From NCBI GenBank assembly GCA_035625025.1, contig DASPQJ010000043.1:1-50316 (forward strand): 50,316 nucleotides of DNA, written 5' to 3'. How positions within the stretch are numbered: position 1 is the stretch's first letter; the number at the start of each line of letters is the position of its first letter. The DNA comes from Bog-793 sp035625025 (lineage in GTDB: Bacteria > Actinomycetota > Acidimicrobiia > Acidimicrobiales > Bog-793). The notes under the pieces were generated by a model. The model was not told the DNA's origin. It ran no database searches and saw only the letters and a program-made list of their open reading frames with translations. Shown here piece by piece: positions 37,655 to 45,770 of this stretch. A program made the position numbers and the translations under genes.

Positions 37655-38869
37655 ATGACACCCGAAGAAGGAGAGCTGTCCCACCTCCTCGATGACGCCG
37701 CTGTCCCGGCGTCGGACGCGACGCTCCATTCGATCGTCGCCCGCTCGCGCCGTCGGCACGAGCGACGGCTGAAGGTCGTCACGACAGCCGCGGTCGTTGT
37801 CGCCCTCGCCGCGGCGACCGCCGCCGGGATCTCGTCGGCGACGACTGGGGTCTCGTCCGGCTCGAAGTCGGCCGCGCCGAGACAAGCTTCGGGATTCCTC
37901 ACGGTCCCGTCTCGAGCCGTCTCCTGGGCTACGAAGCAGCGCGATCTGGGCGTTGCACCGAGGGGCCTCCGGTGGTTGACGTCTTCGAGCTCAAGTTCGA
38001 CTGCGACCAAGGGGACCGCTCGATCGGCGACACCGAGCGCCTCGGCGGTCGCGCCAGGTTTCTGCACGATCGATGGCTGCTCTCGGTCGCTGCCCTTCGG
38101 TACGCCTTCAATTGCACTTCTTCCCCTGCACCGGTTGTTCGTGCGAACGACAGGGGATGTCACCGTCCGGGCGTTCACCGAAGCGCTGACTTTCTCGCGG
38201 ACAGGGCCGCTCCTTCCGTCGTCGTCGGGGACTTCTCCGGCAGCGACCGTCGTCGCACCCGCCGCTTCTTCGACCCCGAAGACGGCACAGGACCTGGCCC
38301 CTGCGACCGGCGCGACGGGGGCGAGCGGGGCGAGTGGAGCCTCGGGCGCAACTGGCGCGACGGGGGCGAGCGGCGCGACGGGGGCGAGCGGCGCGACGGG
38401 AACCACTGCCCCTTCGATCACGTCGTGTGCAACGGCCGAAGAACTCGTCGTCGAGGTGTCGAACCCCGGTGCGGTCGGCGAGATCACCGTCGGGCTGCCG
38501 AGCGCCGCTTCCTCGGACACGACGCAACCCTTCGAGCTCATCGACAGCTCCGTCGTCGGCGTCGCCGAGTCTTCGCCGATCGAGGTGATCTCGACCCACG
38601 TCGCCCCGGACGTAAACAGCGTTCAGGCGAGCTTTGCTGATGGTTCGTCGGATGCGATGAGCGTGTCCGACGGCTGGGCTGTCCTCGTCGACGACGGCAC
38701 TGCGCCCCTGCCGGCAAGCCTCACGGCGTTCGACAGCGCCGGCGACAGCATCGGCACCGCAGTCGTGTCGAGTGACGACGCGGTCGCACAGCCCGAGCAA
38801 TGCCCTGTGCCGCTCGCCGTGCCGATTGCCGGCTCCTCGGGGGCGGCCGCGGCGACGACCGCGAAGTAA
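37655..38869 (+). CDS. Membrane-anchored putative anti-sigma protein with collagen-like tract
   Basis: A 404-residue protein with a ~40-residue cytoplasmic N-terminus (MTPEEGELSHLLDDAA... RSRRRHERRLK), one membrane span (about 41-58) and a long extracytoplasmic part. The outer part is Ser/Ala/Thr-rich, with two Cys at 137-142 (FCTIDGC), then ten collagen-like Gly-Ala-Thr/Ser triplets at residues 219-248, then a beta-rich region (ELVVEVSNPGAVGEITVGL). The topology and position 34 bases before an ECF sigma gene suggest an anti-sigma factor, but no zinc-binding HxxxCxxC or RskA domain is visible. GAGGGG precedes ATG 37655. Confidence 0.7.
   Translation: MTPEEGELSHLLDDAAVPASDATLHSIVARSRRRHERRLKVVTTAAVVVALAAATAAGISSATTGVSSGSKSAAPRQASGFLTVPSRAVSWATKQRDLGVAPRGLRWLTSSSSSSTATKGTARSATPSASAVAPGFCTIDGCSRSLPFGTPSIALLPLHRLFVRTTGDVTVRAFTEALTFSRTGPLLPSSSGTSPAATVVAPAASSTPKTAQDLAPATGATGASGASGASGATGATGASGATGASGATGTTAPSITSCATAEELVVEVSNPGAVGEITVGLPSAASSDTTQPFELIDSSVVGVAESSPIEVISTHVAPDVNSVQASFADGSSDAMSVSDGWAVLVDDGTAPLPASLTAFDSAGDSIGTAVVSSDDAVAQPEQCPVPLAVPIAGSSGAAAATTAK
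38309..38398 (+). repeat. Collagen-like (Gly-Ala-Thr/Ser)10 coding repeat
   Basis: Thirty codons encode ten Gly-Ala-Thr/Ser triplets, with units such as GGCGCGACGGGGGCGAGC repeated nearly exactly. The array is prone to slippage and copy-number change. Confidence 0.85.
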
Positions 38870-38903
38870 AACTTCCCCGCCCGCTAGCCAGCGATCGCGA
38901 ATC

Positions 38904-39473
38904 GTGCTCATCTATTCGGTTGTGGACGCGGCATCGACAAGCGGCGGCCCAGGGCTTGACGCACCCGAGATTGCCGGGCCGCCATCAACTGACCCGTCGA
39001 TTGTCGATGGTTCCGACGATGGGTTTGTCGCGATCTACAAGGAGCACTACCCGCGCCTCGTGCGCGCGCTCGAGCTAGCCGGCGCAGACCGGGAAACCGC
39101 GCAGGACGCCGCCCAGGAGGCCTTCGCCCGCACGCTCGGGCGCTGGCAACGTGTTCGGCGCGGGACGAACCCCGCGGGTTACGTCTATCGGGTTGGCTTC
39201 CGCCTTTCCCGGCGAGACCGCCACCGGGACCTTCCCGGCGGCGCGGGGCCGACGTCGCCAGATCCGGCAACCGAGGTGGCGTTGACGCTCGACATCGAGG
39301 GCGCCCTCCGGGCGATGCCCGCGGCACAGCGCCAATGTGCCGTGCTCTGTCTTGCTGTCGGCCTGTCGACGAAAGACGCGGCCCGGGCGCTCGGCATCGC
39401 CGAGTCGACGGTGCGCAAGCAGATCGAACGAGCGAGACGCGACCTCCGGGAGGTTCTCGGCGACCATCAGTGA
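38904..39473 (+). CDS. ECF-type RNA polymerase sigma factor
   Basis: A 189-residue sigma-70 family protein of the group IV (ECF, SigE/SigM-like) type. Region 2 is FVAIYKEHYPRLVRALELAG followed by AQDAAQEAFARTLGRW; region 4 is ALRAMPAAQRQCAVLCLAVG followed by the helix-turn-helix STKDAARALGIAESTVRKQI. The two are joined by a short Pro-rich linker. It follows a membrane protein that may be its anti-sigma factor, in the opposite order to the usual sigma-first operons. The start is uncertain: GTG 38904 or GTG 38922, both without a good Shine-Dalgarno; translation could be coupled to the upstream gene. Confidence 0.9.
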   Translation: MLIYSVVDAASTSGGPGLDAPEIAGPPSTDPSIVDGSDDGFVAIYKEHYPRLVRALELAGADRETAQDAAQEAFARTLGRWQRVRRGTNPAGYVYRVGFRLSRRDRHRDLPGGAGPTSPDPATEVALTLDIEGALRAMPAAQRQCAVLCLAVGLSTKDAARALGIAESTVRKQIERARRDLREVLGDHQ

Positions 39474-39474
39474 C

Positions 39475-39536
39475 GCGACCCGCTGTGCCGCAGTCGGTGT
39501 CCTTCCCTGGGGATCCCGCGAGGGGAAGCGGGTCGC
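39475..39536. terminator. Bidirectional terminator between sigma gene and nadA
   Basis: GCGACCCGCT (39475-39484) is the exact complement of AGCGGGTCGC (39527-39536), with internal TTCCC/GGGAA pairing. It lies between convergent genes. Confidence 0.55.
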
Positions 39537-39658
39537 CACCTTTCGCGCCCCGCCTCGTTCGTCGGTTTGGCTACGTGCCGGGGAGCACCGAGCTCATGGG
39601 ACGCAGGACACCAGGCGGGTCGCTGGTCTGATCCGGTGCGACGGCCCGGCAACGAGCG

Positions 39659-40816
39659 CTAGAAGCTCGACCCACCGATCTCGAGCATCCGCTCGAGCGC
39701 GACGCGCGCGTCGGTGGCCGTCCCCTCGTCGACGACGATCTGGTTGCGCACGTCCCCCTCCACGAGACCCTCGAGGACCCAGGCGAGGTGCGGCGGGTCG
39801 ATGCGGAACATCGTCGAGCACGGGCAGACGAGCGGGTCGAGCGAGGCGATCGTCAACTCGGGGTGCTCCGTCGCGAGCCGGTGGACGAGGTGGATCTCCG
39901 TCCCGATGCCGATCGCCGTGCCCGGGGCGGCTCCTTCGACGTAGTGGATGATCGTGTCCGTCGAGCCGACTTTGTCGGCGAGGGCGGCAACCTCGTGGGC
40001 GCACTCCGGGTGGACAACGACCTTGCCGTCGGGGTGGGCGGCGCGGAAGGCGACGACCTGGTCGGGCGTGAAACGCTGGTGCACTGAGCAGTGGCCCTTC
40101 CACAACAAGAACGTCGCCTCCTTCAAGTCGGCCTCGGTGAGCCCCCCGGAGTCGAGATTGGGGTCCCAGACCCGCTCGGAGCTCGCGCCGAAACCGAGGG
40201 CGTAGATCGTGTTGCGCCCGAGGTGCTGGTCGGGGAGGAAGATCACCTTGTGCCCCAAGGCGGCGATGGCCGCCGCGAGCTCCGGCCCCGGGGCGCTGTC
40301 ATAGGGGATGCCGAGCGCCCAGCGTAGGGCGGTGTTGGCGTTGGCAGAGGTGCACACCGTGCCACGGTGGCGGCCGACGAAGGCCTTGATCGCGGCCGAG
40401 GAGTTCATGTAGGTGACGGGCACGACGGCGTCGAGGTCGACGACCGCGCCGAGCTCGGACCAGGCCGTCTCGACGCCTTCGAGGTCAGCCATGTCCGCCA
40501 TCTGGCAGCCGGCGTTGAGATCCGGAAGCAGCACCTTCTGGTCGGGGGCCGTGAGGATGTCGGCCGCCTCGGCCATGAAGGTGACCCCGCAGAAGACGAC
40601 GTATTCGGCTTTGTGCTGGTCGGCGGCGAAGCGCGCCAGACCGTAGGAGTCGCCGCGGGCGTCGGCCCAGCGCATCACCTCGTCGCGCTGGTAGTGGTGG
40701 CCGAGGATGACGACCCGGTCGCCGAGGCTGGCCCGCGCTGTGCCGATCATCGCGACGAGCTCGTCGTCTGTCGCCCGGGTGTAGCGATCGGGCAGCGGCG
40801 GCTGGAGGCGGAACAT
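39659..40816 (-). CDS. nadA: Quinolinate synthase
   Basis: The 385-residue [4Fe-4S] enzyme condenses iminoaspartate (from NadB) with DHAP to give quinolinate for NAD. Visible family elements are ILGHHYQRDEV (substrate-binding His pair), CGVTFMAEAADIL, LNAGCQMAD with cluster Cys C104, TSANANTALRWA, WKGHCSVHQRF with the second cluster Cys, HPECAHEV, and CPCSTMFRI with the third. Length and motifs are complete. nadB and nadC are not in the window. Its DHAP substrate links it to TpiA. It starts at ATG (complement 40814-40816), divergent from uvrC. Confidence 0.97.
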   Translation of the reverse strand: MFRLQPPLPDRYTRATDDELVAMIGTARASLGDRVVILGHHYQRDEVMRWADARGDSYGLARFAADQHKAEYVVFCGVTFMAEAADILTAPDQKVLLPDLNAGCQMADMADLEGVETAWSELGAVVDLDAVVPVTYMNSSAAIKAFVGRHRGTVCTSANANTALRWALGIPYDSAPGPELAAAIAALGHKVIFLPDQHLGRNTIYALGFGASSERVWDPNLDSGGLTEADLKEATFLLWKGHCSVHQRFTPDQVVAFRAAHPDGKVVVHPECAHEVAALADKVGSTDTIIHYVEGAAPGTAIGIGTEIHLVHRLATEHPELTIASLDPLVCPCSTMFRIDPPHLAWVLEGLVEGDVRNQIVVDEGTATDARVALERMLEIGGSSF

Positions 40817-40925
40817 GGGGCCTCGTCTCGGTTGTCGCTCCGCTTCGGCCGGCGGGGACAGCCTGGTCGCCCGTCCGCGGGTGTGTCGGCCACGAAGCTA
40901 TGTCCGCCGGGGTACCAGGCCGGCG

Positions 40926-40931
40926 TAGCCT
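40926..40931 (+). promoter_or_regulatory. -10-like element for uvrC
   Basis: TAGCCT ends 8 nt before GTG 40940; only a short AGG lies between, so a leaderless start is possible. Confidence 0.35.
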
Positions 40932-40939
40932 CCAGGTTA

Positions 40940-42847
40940 GTGCTCGAAAGACCGGAATCCGTCCCGGACGCGCCCGGCTCGTACCAGTTCCGGGACGCCG
41001 ACGGGCGCGTGATCTACGTCGGCAAGGCCCTCTCACTGAAAGGGCGGCTCGCCAGCTACTTCGGCGATCCCGGCCCGTCGCATCCCCGCACCCGGCAGAT
41101 GCTCGAGCGGGCGGCCTCGGTCGAATGGATCCAGGTTCGCTCCGAGGTCGAGGCGATCATGCTCGAGTACAGCCTGATCAAGGAGCACCGGCCGGTCTTC
41201 AACGTCCGACTCGTCGACGACAAGAGCTACCCGTTCCTCGCGCTAACCGTCGACGAGACTTGGCCCCGGGCGGGGATAGTGCGGGGCACGAAGCGCAAGG
41301 GCACGCGGTATTTCGGTCCCTACACGCAGGCCTACGCGCTGCGCGAGATGCTCGACACGCTCGTCCGGTCGTTCCCGGTCCGGACCTGCACGAACACGAA
41401 GTTCACCCGCCACGAGCGGCTGGGGCGGCCCTGTCTCCTCTATCACATCGAGCGCTGCTCGGGCCCCTGCGTCGGGGCGGTGGCGCCGGCGGATTACCGG
41501 GGGTTCGTCGAGGACCTCTCCCGTTTCCTCGACGGCGACACCAAGGCGGTCCTCACCCGCCTCGAGAAGGGCATGCGCCGGGCCGCCGCGGCCGAGGAGT
41601 ACGAAAAGGCGGCGCGCCTGCGCGACCAGCTCGACTCGGCCCGGCTCGCGGAGGAGCGTCAGGACGTCGTCGGGGCGACGGACGAGGACTTCGACGTGGT
41701 CGGGCTCGCCGAGTCCGAGCTCGACGCGGCGGTGCAGGTCCTCCACGTCCGCCACGGGCGTGTCGTCGGCCGGCAGGGTTTCGTCCTCGAGAAGGTCGAG
41801 GACCTCGGTACGGCCGACCTCGTCGCCCGGGCGCTCGGCCACTACTACGCCGAGACGCCGCTCGGCGTGCCGAAGGAGGTCCTCGTGCCAGCGGCACCTG
41901 CCGAAGGCGAGGCCTACGCGGCCTGGCTTTCGGGCCGGCGGGGTTCGGGGGTCGCGATCCACGTGCCCCGCCGCGGCCACAGGCGGGCCCTTCTCGGCGT
42001 CGCCGAGCAGAACGCCGCCGAGCAGCTCGCCCGGCACCGCGCCCGGCGGGCGACCGATCTCGCGACGCGGGCGCGAGCCCTCGAGGAGCTGCAGCGCCGA
42101 CTGGGGCTCGCCGAGGCGCCGCTACGCATCGAGTGCTACGACATGAGCCACCTCCAGGGGAGTGACTACGTGGGCTCGATGGTCGCGATGGAGGACGGCC
42201 TCGCCAAGCGTCGCGACTACCGGCGTTTCAAGGTGACGGGCGTCGCCGGCAACGACGACTACGGCGCGATGGAAGAGGTACTCACCCGGCGCCTGCGCCG
42301 TCTGGCCGCGCCCGCCGCAGCCGATGACAACGAGGCGACGCGCCGCCGGCGTTTCGCCTACCCGCCGCAGCTGCTGCTCCTCGACGGGGGAAAGGGCCAG
42401 CTGGGCGTGGGGGTGAAGGTGCTTCGCGCCCTCGGGCTCGAGGACCGAGTCGCCGTCGCCGCCCTCGCCAAGCAGTTCGAGGAGGTTTTCGTCCCCGATC
42501 ACGCCGACCCGGTGCGGATCCCGCGGGACTCGGAGGCGATCTACCTGTTGCAGGAGATCCGGGACGAGGCGCACCGCTTCGCCGTCTCCTACCACCGAGA
42601 GCTGCGGGCCCGGAGACTGCGTCCCGACCCCTTGGGGGGAGTGCGCGGCCTCGGCCGCGCCCGCCGCCGCCGTCTGCTCGCCGAGTTCGGGTCGCTCCGC
42701 GGGGTGCGGACAGCGAGCCGTGAGGACCTGAAAGGTGTGACTTGGTTGCCCGACGACGTCGCTGACGCCGTCTTCGACAAGCTCCACCCCGGCGGGGTGC
42801 GGGTCCGCCCGGCCGCGGCGGGGCGCGATCGGAGCCTGGCGTCGTGA
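40940..42847 (+). CDS. uvrC: Excinuclease ABC subunit C
   Basis: The 635-residue nuclease has an N-terminal GIY-YIG domain (residues 12-90, PGSYQFRDADGRVIYVGKA), a Cys-containing block (RTCTNTKFTRHERLGRPCLL), a UVR domain (about 205-240, AAAAEEYEKAARLRDQL), the RNase H-like endonuclease core (ECYDMSHLQGSDYVGSMVAM and LLLDGGKGQL), and C-terminal helix-hairpin-helix repeats (GVRGLGRARRRRLLAEFGSL). It makes both incisions around lesions marked by UvrB. GTG 40940 is chosen because the family N-terminus starts here; the upstream open frame runs antisense to nadA. The stop overlaps the next gene (GTGA), so it leads the rapZ operon. Confidence 0.97.
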   Translation: MLERPESVPDAPGSYQFRDADGRVIYVGKALSLKGRLASYFGDPGPSHPRTRQMLERAASVEWIQVRSEVEAIMLEYSLIKEHRPVFNVRLVDDKSYPFLALTVDETWPRAGIVRGTKRKGTRYFGPYTQAYALREMLDTLVRSFPVRTCTNTKFTRHERLGRPCLLYHIERCSGPCVGAVAPADYRGFVEDLSRFLDGDTKAVLTRLEKGMRRAAAAEEYEKAARLRDQLDSARLAEERQDVVGATDEDFDVVGLAESELDAAVQVLHVRHGRVVGRQGFVLEKVEDLGTADLVARALGHYYAETPLGVPKEVLVPAAPAEGEAYAAWLSGRRGSGVAIHVPRRGHRRALLGVAEQNAAEQLARHRARRATDLATRARALEELQRRLGLAEAPLRIECYDMSHLQGSDYVGSMVAMEDGLAKRRDYRRFKVTGVAGNDDYGAMEEVLTRRLRRLAAPAAADDNEATRRRRFAYPPQLLLLDGGKGQLGVGVKVLRALGLEDRVAVAALAKQFEEVFVPDHADPVRIPRDSEAIYLLQEIRDEAHRFAVSYHRELRARRLRPDPLGGVRGLGRARRRRLLAEFGSLRGVRTASREDLKGVTWLPDDVADAVFDKLHPGGVRVRPAAAGRDRSLAS

Positions 42848-43650
42848 AAGAGCCCGGGCGCGACGCGGCGGTCGATCCGGGGAGAGCGGGTCTGCCGCCC
42901 TTTGCCGACAGCTGGGATGAGCACGCCGCGTGGTGGAAGGCGACGTTCACGGGGGGTGCGGACCGCGAGTACGAGATCGAGATCATCCCCCTCGTCGTGC
43001 GGGAACTCGCCACCTGCCGGGTCGCCGTCGACATCGGCTGTGGCGAGGGGCAGGTCGCCCGGGCCCTCGCGGCGGCGACCGGCTGCCGGGTCGTCGGCGT
43101 CGACCCTTCCGGCGAACAGCTCGCCAACGCGCGCGCGGCGGAGGATCCGGGGCTCGCGATCAGCTACGTCCGGGCCGAGGGCGAGCACCTCCCGCTGGCC
43201 TCGGGGTCGGTCGACGCGGCGTTCTGCTGTCTCGTCATCGAGCACGTCGCCGACGCCGACGCGCTCCTCGCCGAGGCGGCGCGCGTGCTCGCCCCGGGGG
43301 GGACGTTCCTCCTCGTCGTCAACCACCCGGTCTTCCAGGGACCGGGCAGCGGCTTCGTCGACGACCAGATCCTCGAGGAGCGCTACTGGCGGGTCGGTCC
43401 CTACCTCGTCGAGCAGTGGGACGTCGAGGAGGTCGACCCCGAGGTCTCGCTCGCCTTCAGCCATCGGCCGCTCTCGCGTTACGTGAACCCGCTCGCTGCG
43501 CGCGACCTCGTGCTCGTCCACCTCGAGGAGCCCTCGCCCCGGATGGAGCTCCTCACCGACTCGGTCGACCCGGAGTTCGAGGCGACGATCCCGCGTCTTT
43601 GCGCGATGCGCTTCGAGCACCGCCCGAGGTTTTCACCGCCCGGGCCGTGA
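42844..43650 (+). CDS. Class I SAM-dependent methyltransferase
   Basis: The 268-residue protein contains a Rossmann methyltransferase core: motif I VDIGCGEGQVARALA, an acidic residue ending strand 2 (VVGVDPSGEQLANAR), and FCCLVIEHVADADALLAEAARVL (motif post-II to III). This is the UbiE/Methyltransf_11 type. The N-terminus ends in a Trp-rich stretch (SWDEHAAWWKATF). The acceptor cannot be told. It starts with GTG 42844 overlapping the uvrC stop by four bases and is followed 49 bases later by rapZ, so it is probably co-transcribed with DNA repair and cell-wall regulation genes. Confidence 0.9.
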   Translation: MKEPGRDAAVDPGRAGLPPFADSWDEHAAWWKATFTGGADREYEIEIIPLVVRELATCRVAVDIGCGEGQVARALAAATGCRVVGVDPSGEQLANARAAEDPGLAISYVRAEGEHLPLASGSVDAAFCCLVIEHVADADALLAEAARVLAPGGTFLLVVNHPVFQGPGSGFVDDQILEERYWRVGPYLVEQWDVEEVDPEVSLAFSHRPLSRYVNPLAARDLVLVHLEEPSPRMELLTDSVDPEFEATIPRLCAMRFEHRPRFSPPGP

Positions 43651-43699
43651 TTCGCGGAGCGCGCGCCGGTGGGACAATCGTCGGGGAGGTAGCGGGTCG

Positions 43700-44554
43700 G
43701 TGGCCGAGTACCTGATCGTCGCGGGGTTGTCGGGGGCGGGGCGTTCGACGGCTGCCGCGGCGCTCGAGGACTTCGGCTGGTTCGTGATCGACAACCTGCC
43801 GCCCGCCCTCGTCGGCAAGGTCGCCGAGCTGGCGGCGCGCCCGGGCAGCGAGCTCGACCGGTTCTGTTTCGTCGTCGGCCGCGGCGGCTTCGAGTCCGTC
43901 GCCGAGATCGTTCCGGCGATCAAGGACCTCCGCGCCTCCGGAGCCCGGGTGCGGGTGCTCTATCTCCAGGCCTCGGACGAGGTCCTCGTCCGGCGGTTCT
44001 CCGGGACCCGCCGTCGCCACCCGCTCGAGGCCGCGGGGGTGCTCGAGGCGATCCGGTCCGAGCGGCAGCTCCTCGAGCCGCTCCTCGAGGGCGCCGACGT
44101 CGTCATCGACACGAGCGAGACGAACGTCCACGAGCTGCGCGCCCGTCTCGTCGAGCTGTTCGGGGAGCGCGAGTCGACGGAGGCGATGGAGACGGCGATC
44201 GTCTCGTTCGGGTTCAAGAACGGCCTGCCTCTCGAGGCCGATCTCGTCTTCGACGCGCGCTTCTTGCCGAACCCGCACTGGATCGACGCGCTCCGGGCGC
44301 ATAGCGGTCTCGACCAGGACGTGCACGACTACGTCGTGTCCTCGCCGGAGGCGGTCGAGTTCCTCGGGCGGATCGCCGACCTCGTGACCTTCCTCCTGCC
44401 CTATTACTGTCGGGAGGGCAAGTCCTATGTGTCGATCGCGATCGGCTGCACCGGGGGCAGGCACCGCTCGGTCGTCCTCGCCGAGGAGCTCGCGACGCGC
44501 CTTCGCGCCGACGGCTTCGACCCGACAGTGCACCACCGTGACGTGAACCGTTAG
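43700..44554 (+). CDS. rapZ: RapZ-family nucleotide-binding protein
   Basis: A 284-residue P-loop protein of the RapZ/YvcJ family: VAGLSGAGRSTAAAALEDFG (Walker A with Arg in place of Lys, common in actinobacterial members), VIDNLPPALVG, TRRRHPLE, and the C-terminal block SIAIGCTGGRHRSVVLAEEL, which forms the sugar-nucleotide and RNA-binding domain in E. coli RapZ. RapZ senses GlcN6P in enterobacteria; its role in actinobacteria is not settled. In most actinobacteria yvcK and whiA follow directly; here gap comes next. GTG 43700 has GGGGAGG upstream. Confidence 0.96.
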   Translation: MAEYLIVAGLSGAGRSTAAAALEDFGWFVIDNLPPALVGKVAELAARPGSELDRFCFVVGRGGFESVAEIVPAIKDLRASGARVRVLYLQASDEVLVRRFSGTRRRHPLEAAGVLEAIRSERQLLEPLLEGADVVIDTSETNVHELRARLVELFGERESTEAMETAIVSFGFKNGLPLEADLVFDARFLPNPHWIDALRAHSGLDQDVHDYVVSSPEAVEFLGRIADLVTFLLPYYCREGKSYVSIAIGCTGGRHRSVVLAEELATRLRADGFDPTVHHRDVNR

Positions 44555-44592
44555 GGTGGAAAGCCCGGTGGGGCCCGGCGGCGGGCGGCGCG

Positions 44593-44757
44593 ATGATCGG
44601 CCGGGACCAAGCGGCTCGGGTCCTTAGCCTCTTGACCGGGCGCGACCCGGTCGCGATCCTCGGGGCGGACGGGATCACCCCGGCCAAGAGGGATGCATCG
44701 GACACGTCCCGGTGGCGCGCCACCAGGGAACCAAAGAAGCGGATGGTGGAGACATGA
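44593..44757 (+). CDS. 54-codon ORF overlapping the gap start (tentative)
   Basis: An ORF from ATG 44593 encodes 54 residues (MIGRDQAARVLSLLTGRDPV...) and its TGA overlaps the gap ATG (ACATGA), the classical arrangement for translational coupling. It has no recognised domain and contains a 7-bp hairpin (GACCGGG/CCCGGTC). It may be a leader peptide, a new small protein, or a scar left where yvcK-whiA normally stand. Confidence 0.35.
   Translation: MIGRDQAARVLSLLTGRDPVAILGADGITPAKRDASDTSRWRATREPKKRMVET
44634..44652 (+). other. Hairpin upstream of gap
   Basis: GACCGGG-CGCGA-CCCGGTC is a perfect 7-bp stem about 100 bases before the gap start. It may pause or attenuate transcription or be a processing site. 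Confidence 0.35.
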
Positions 44758-45770
44758 CGGTACGGGTCGGGATCAACGGGTTCGGGCGGATCGGGCGGAA
44801 TTTTCTGCGCGCCGCGGCAGAGTCGGCGGCGGACATCGAGATCGTCGCCATCAACGACCTCCTCAGTCCGGAGATCAACGCCCACCTGCTCCACTACGAC
44901 TCCAGCTACCGACGGTTCCCGGGTTCGGTCGAGGTGAAAGGATCCGACATCGTCGTCGACGGGCGCGTCGTGAGGGTCTTCGCCGAGCGCGATCCGGCGG
45001 CACTGCGCTGGGGCGAGCTCGGCGTCGAGGTCGTCGTCGAGTCGACCGGCCGGTTCACGAAGCGGGAAGCCGCCGCCGCCCACCTCGCCGCCGGGGCGAA
45101 GCGGGTCGTCATCTCGGCGCCGTCCGGTGACGCCGACGCGACCTTCGTCATCGGCGTGAACGAGGCCGACTTCGACCCCGCCAAGCACTTCGTCATCTCC
45201 AACGCTTCTTGTACGACGAACTGCTTCGTGCCGATGGTGAAGGTCCTCGACGACGCCTTCGGGGTCGACAAGGGCCTCATGACGACTGTCCACGCCTACA
45301 CGAACGACCAGGAACTCCTCGATCTCGCCCGCGACAACCTTCGGCGCGCCCGGGCCGCGGCCATCAACATCGTGCCGACCTCGACGGGCGCGGCGCGGGC
45401 AACGAACCTCGTCATGGCGAACATGAAGGGCCGCCTCGACGGATCGGCGCTCCGCGTCCCCGTCCCCGTGGGCTCGATCACGGACTTCACCGGGATCCTT
45501 TCGGCTCCGACCGACGCCAAGGCCGTCAACGCCGCCTTCGCGGCCGCGGCGAAGTCGGGACCGCTGAGCAAGGTGCTCGTCTACACCGAGGACCCGATCG
45601 TCTCCTCGGACATCGTCGGCTCTTCCGCCTCGTGCACCTTCGACTCCGGCCTCACCCTGGCCCTGCCGCTCGAGGGCGAAAAGACCCTCGTCAAGGTCTT
45701 CGGCTGGTACGACAACGAGTGGGGCTACTCGCACCGCCTCGTCGAGCTCGTCGCTCTGGTCGGGTCGTGA
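44754..45770 (+). CDS. gap: Glyceraldehyde-3-phosphate dehydrogenase
   Basis: The 338-residue tetrameric enzyme oxidises G3P to 1,3-bisphosphoglycerate with NAD. Visible features are the N-terminal Rossmann motif VGINGFGRIGRNF, D35 in AINDLLS (favours NAD over NADP), catalytic C153 in SNASCTTNC, THVHAYTNDQ-type block (TVHAYTNDQELLD) with the active-site His, and the C-terminal WYDNEWGYSHR. ATG 44754 has GGTGGAG upstream. It overlaps pgk by four bases (GTGA), so gap-pgk-tpiA form a tightly coupled glycolytic operon. Confidence 0.98.
   Translation: MTVRVGINGFGRIGRNFLRAAAESAADIEIVAINDLLSPEINAHLLHYDSSYRRFPGSVEVKGSDIVVDGRVVRVFAERDPAALRWGELGVEVVVESTGRFTKREAAAAHLAAGAKRVVISAPSGDADATFVIGVNEADFDPAKHFVISNASCTTNCFVPMVKVLDDAFGVDKGLMTTVHAYTNDQELLDLARDNLRRARAAAINIVPTSTGAARATNLVMANMKGRLDGSALRVPVPVGSITDFTGILSAPTDAKAVNAAFAAAAKSGPLSKVLVYTEDPIVSSDIVGSSASCTFDSGLTLALPLEGEKTLVKVFGWYDNEWGYSHRLVELVALVGS

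Noticed and set aside
40367..40939. Long N-terminal extension of uvrC
   Set aside because: It is antisense to nadA; the GIY-YIG domain begins right after GTG 40940.
42844..44554. RapZ Walker A Lys-to-Arg change as a novel defect
   Set aside because: GLSGAGRS is, to my knowledge, common in actinobacterial RapZ, so it is not unusual.
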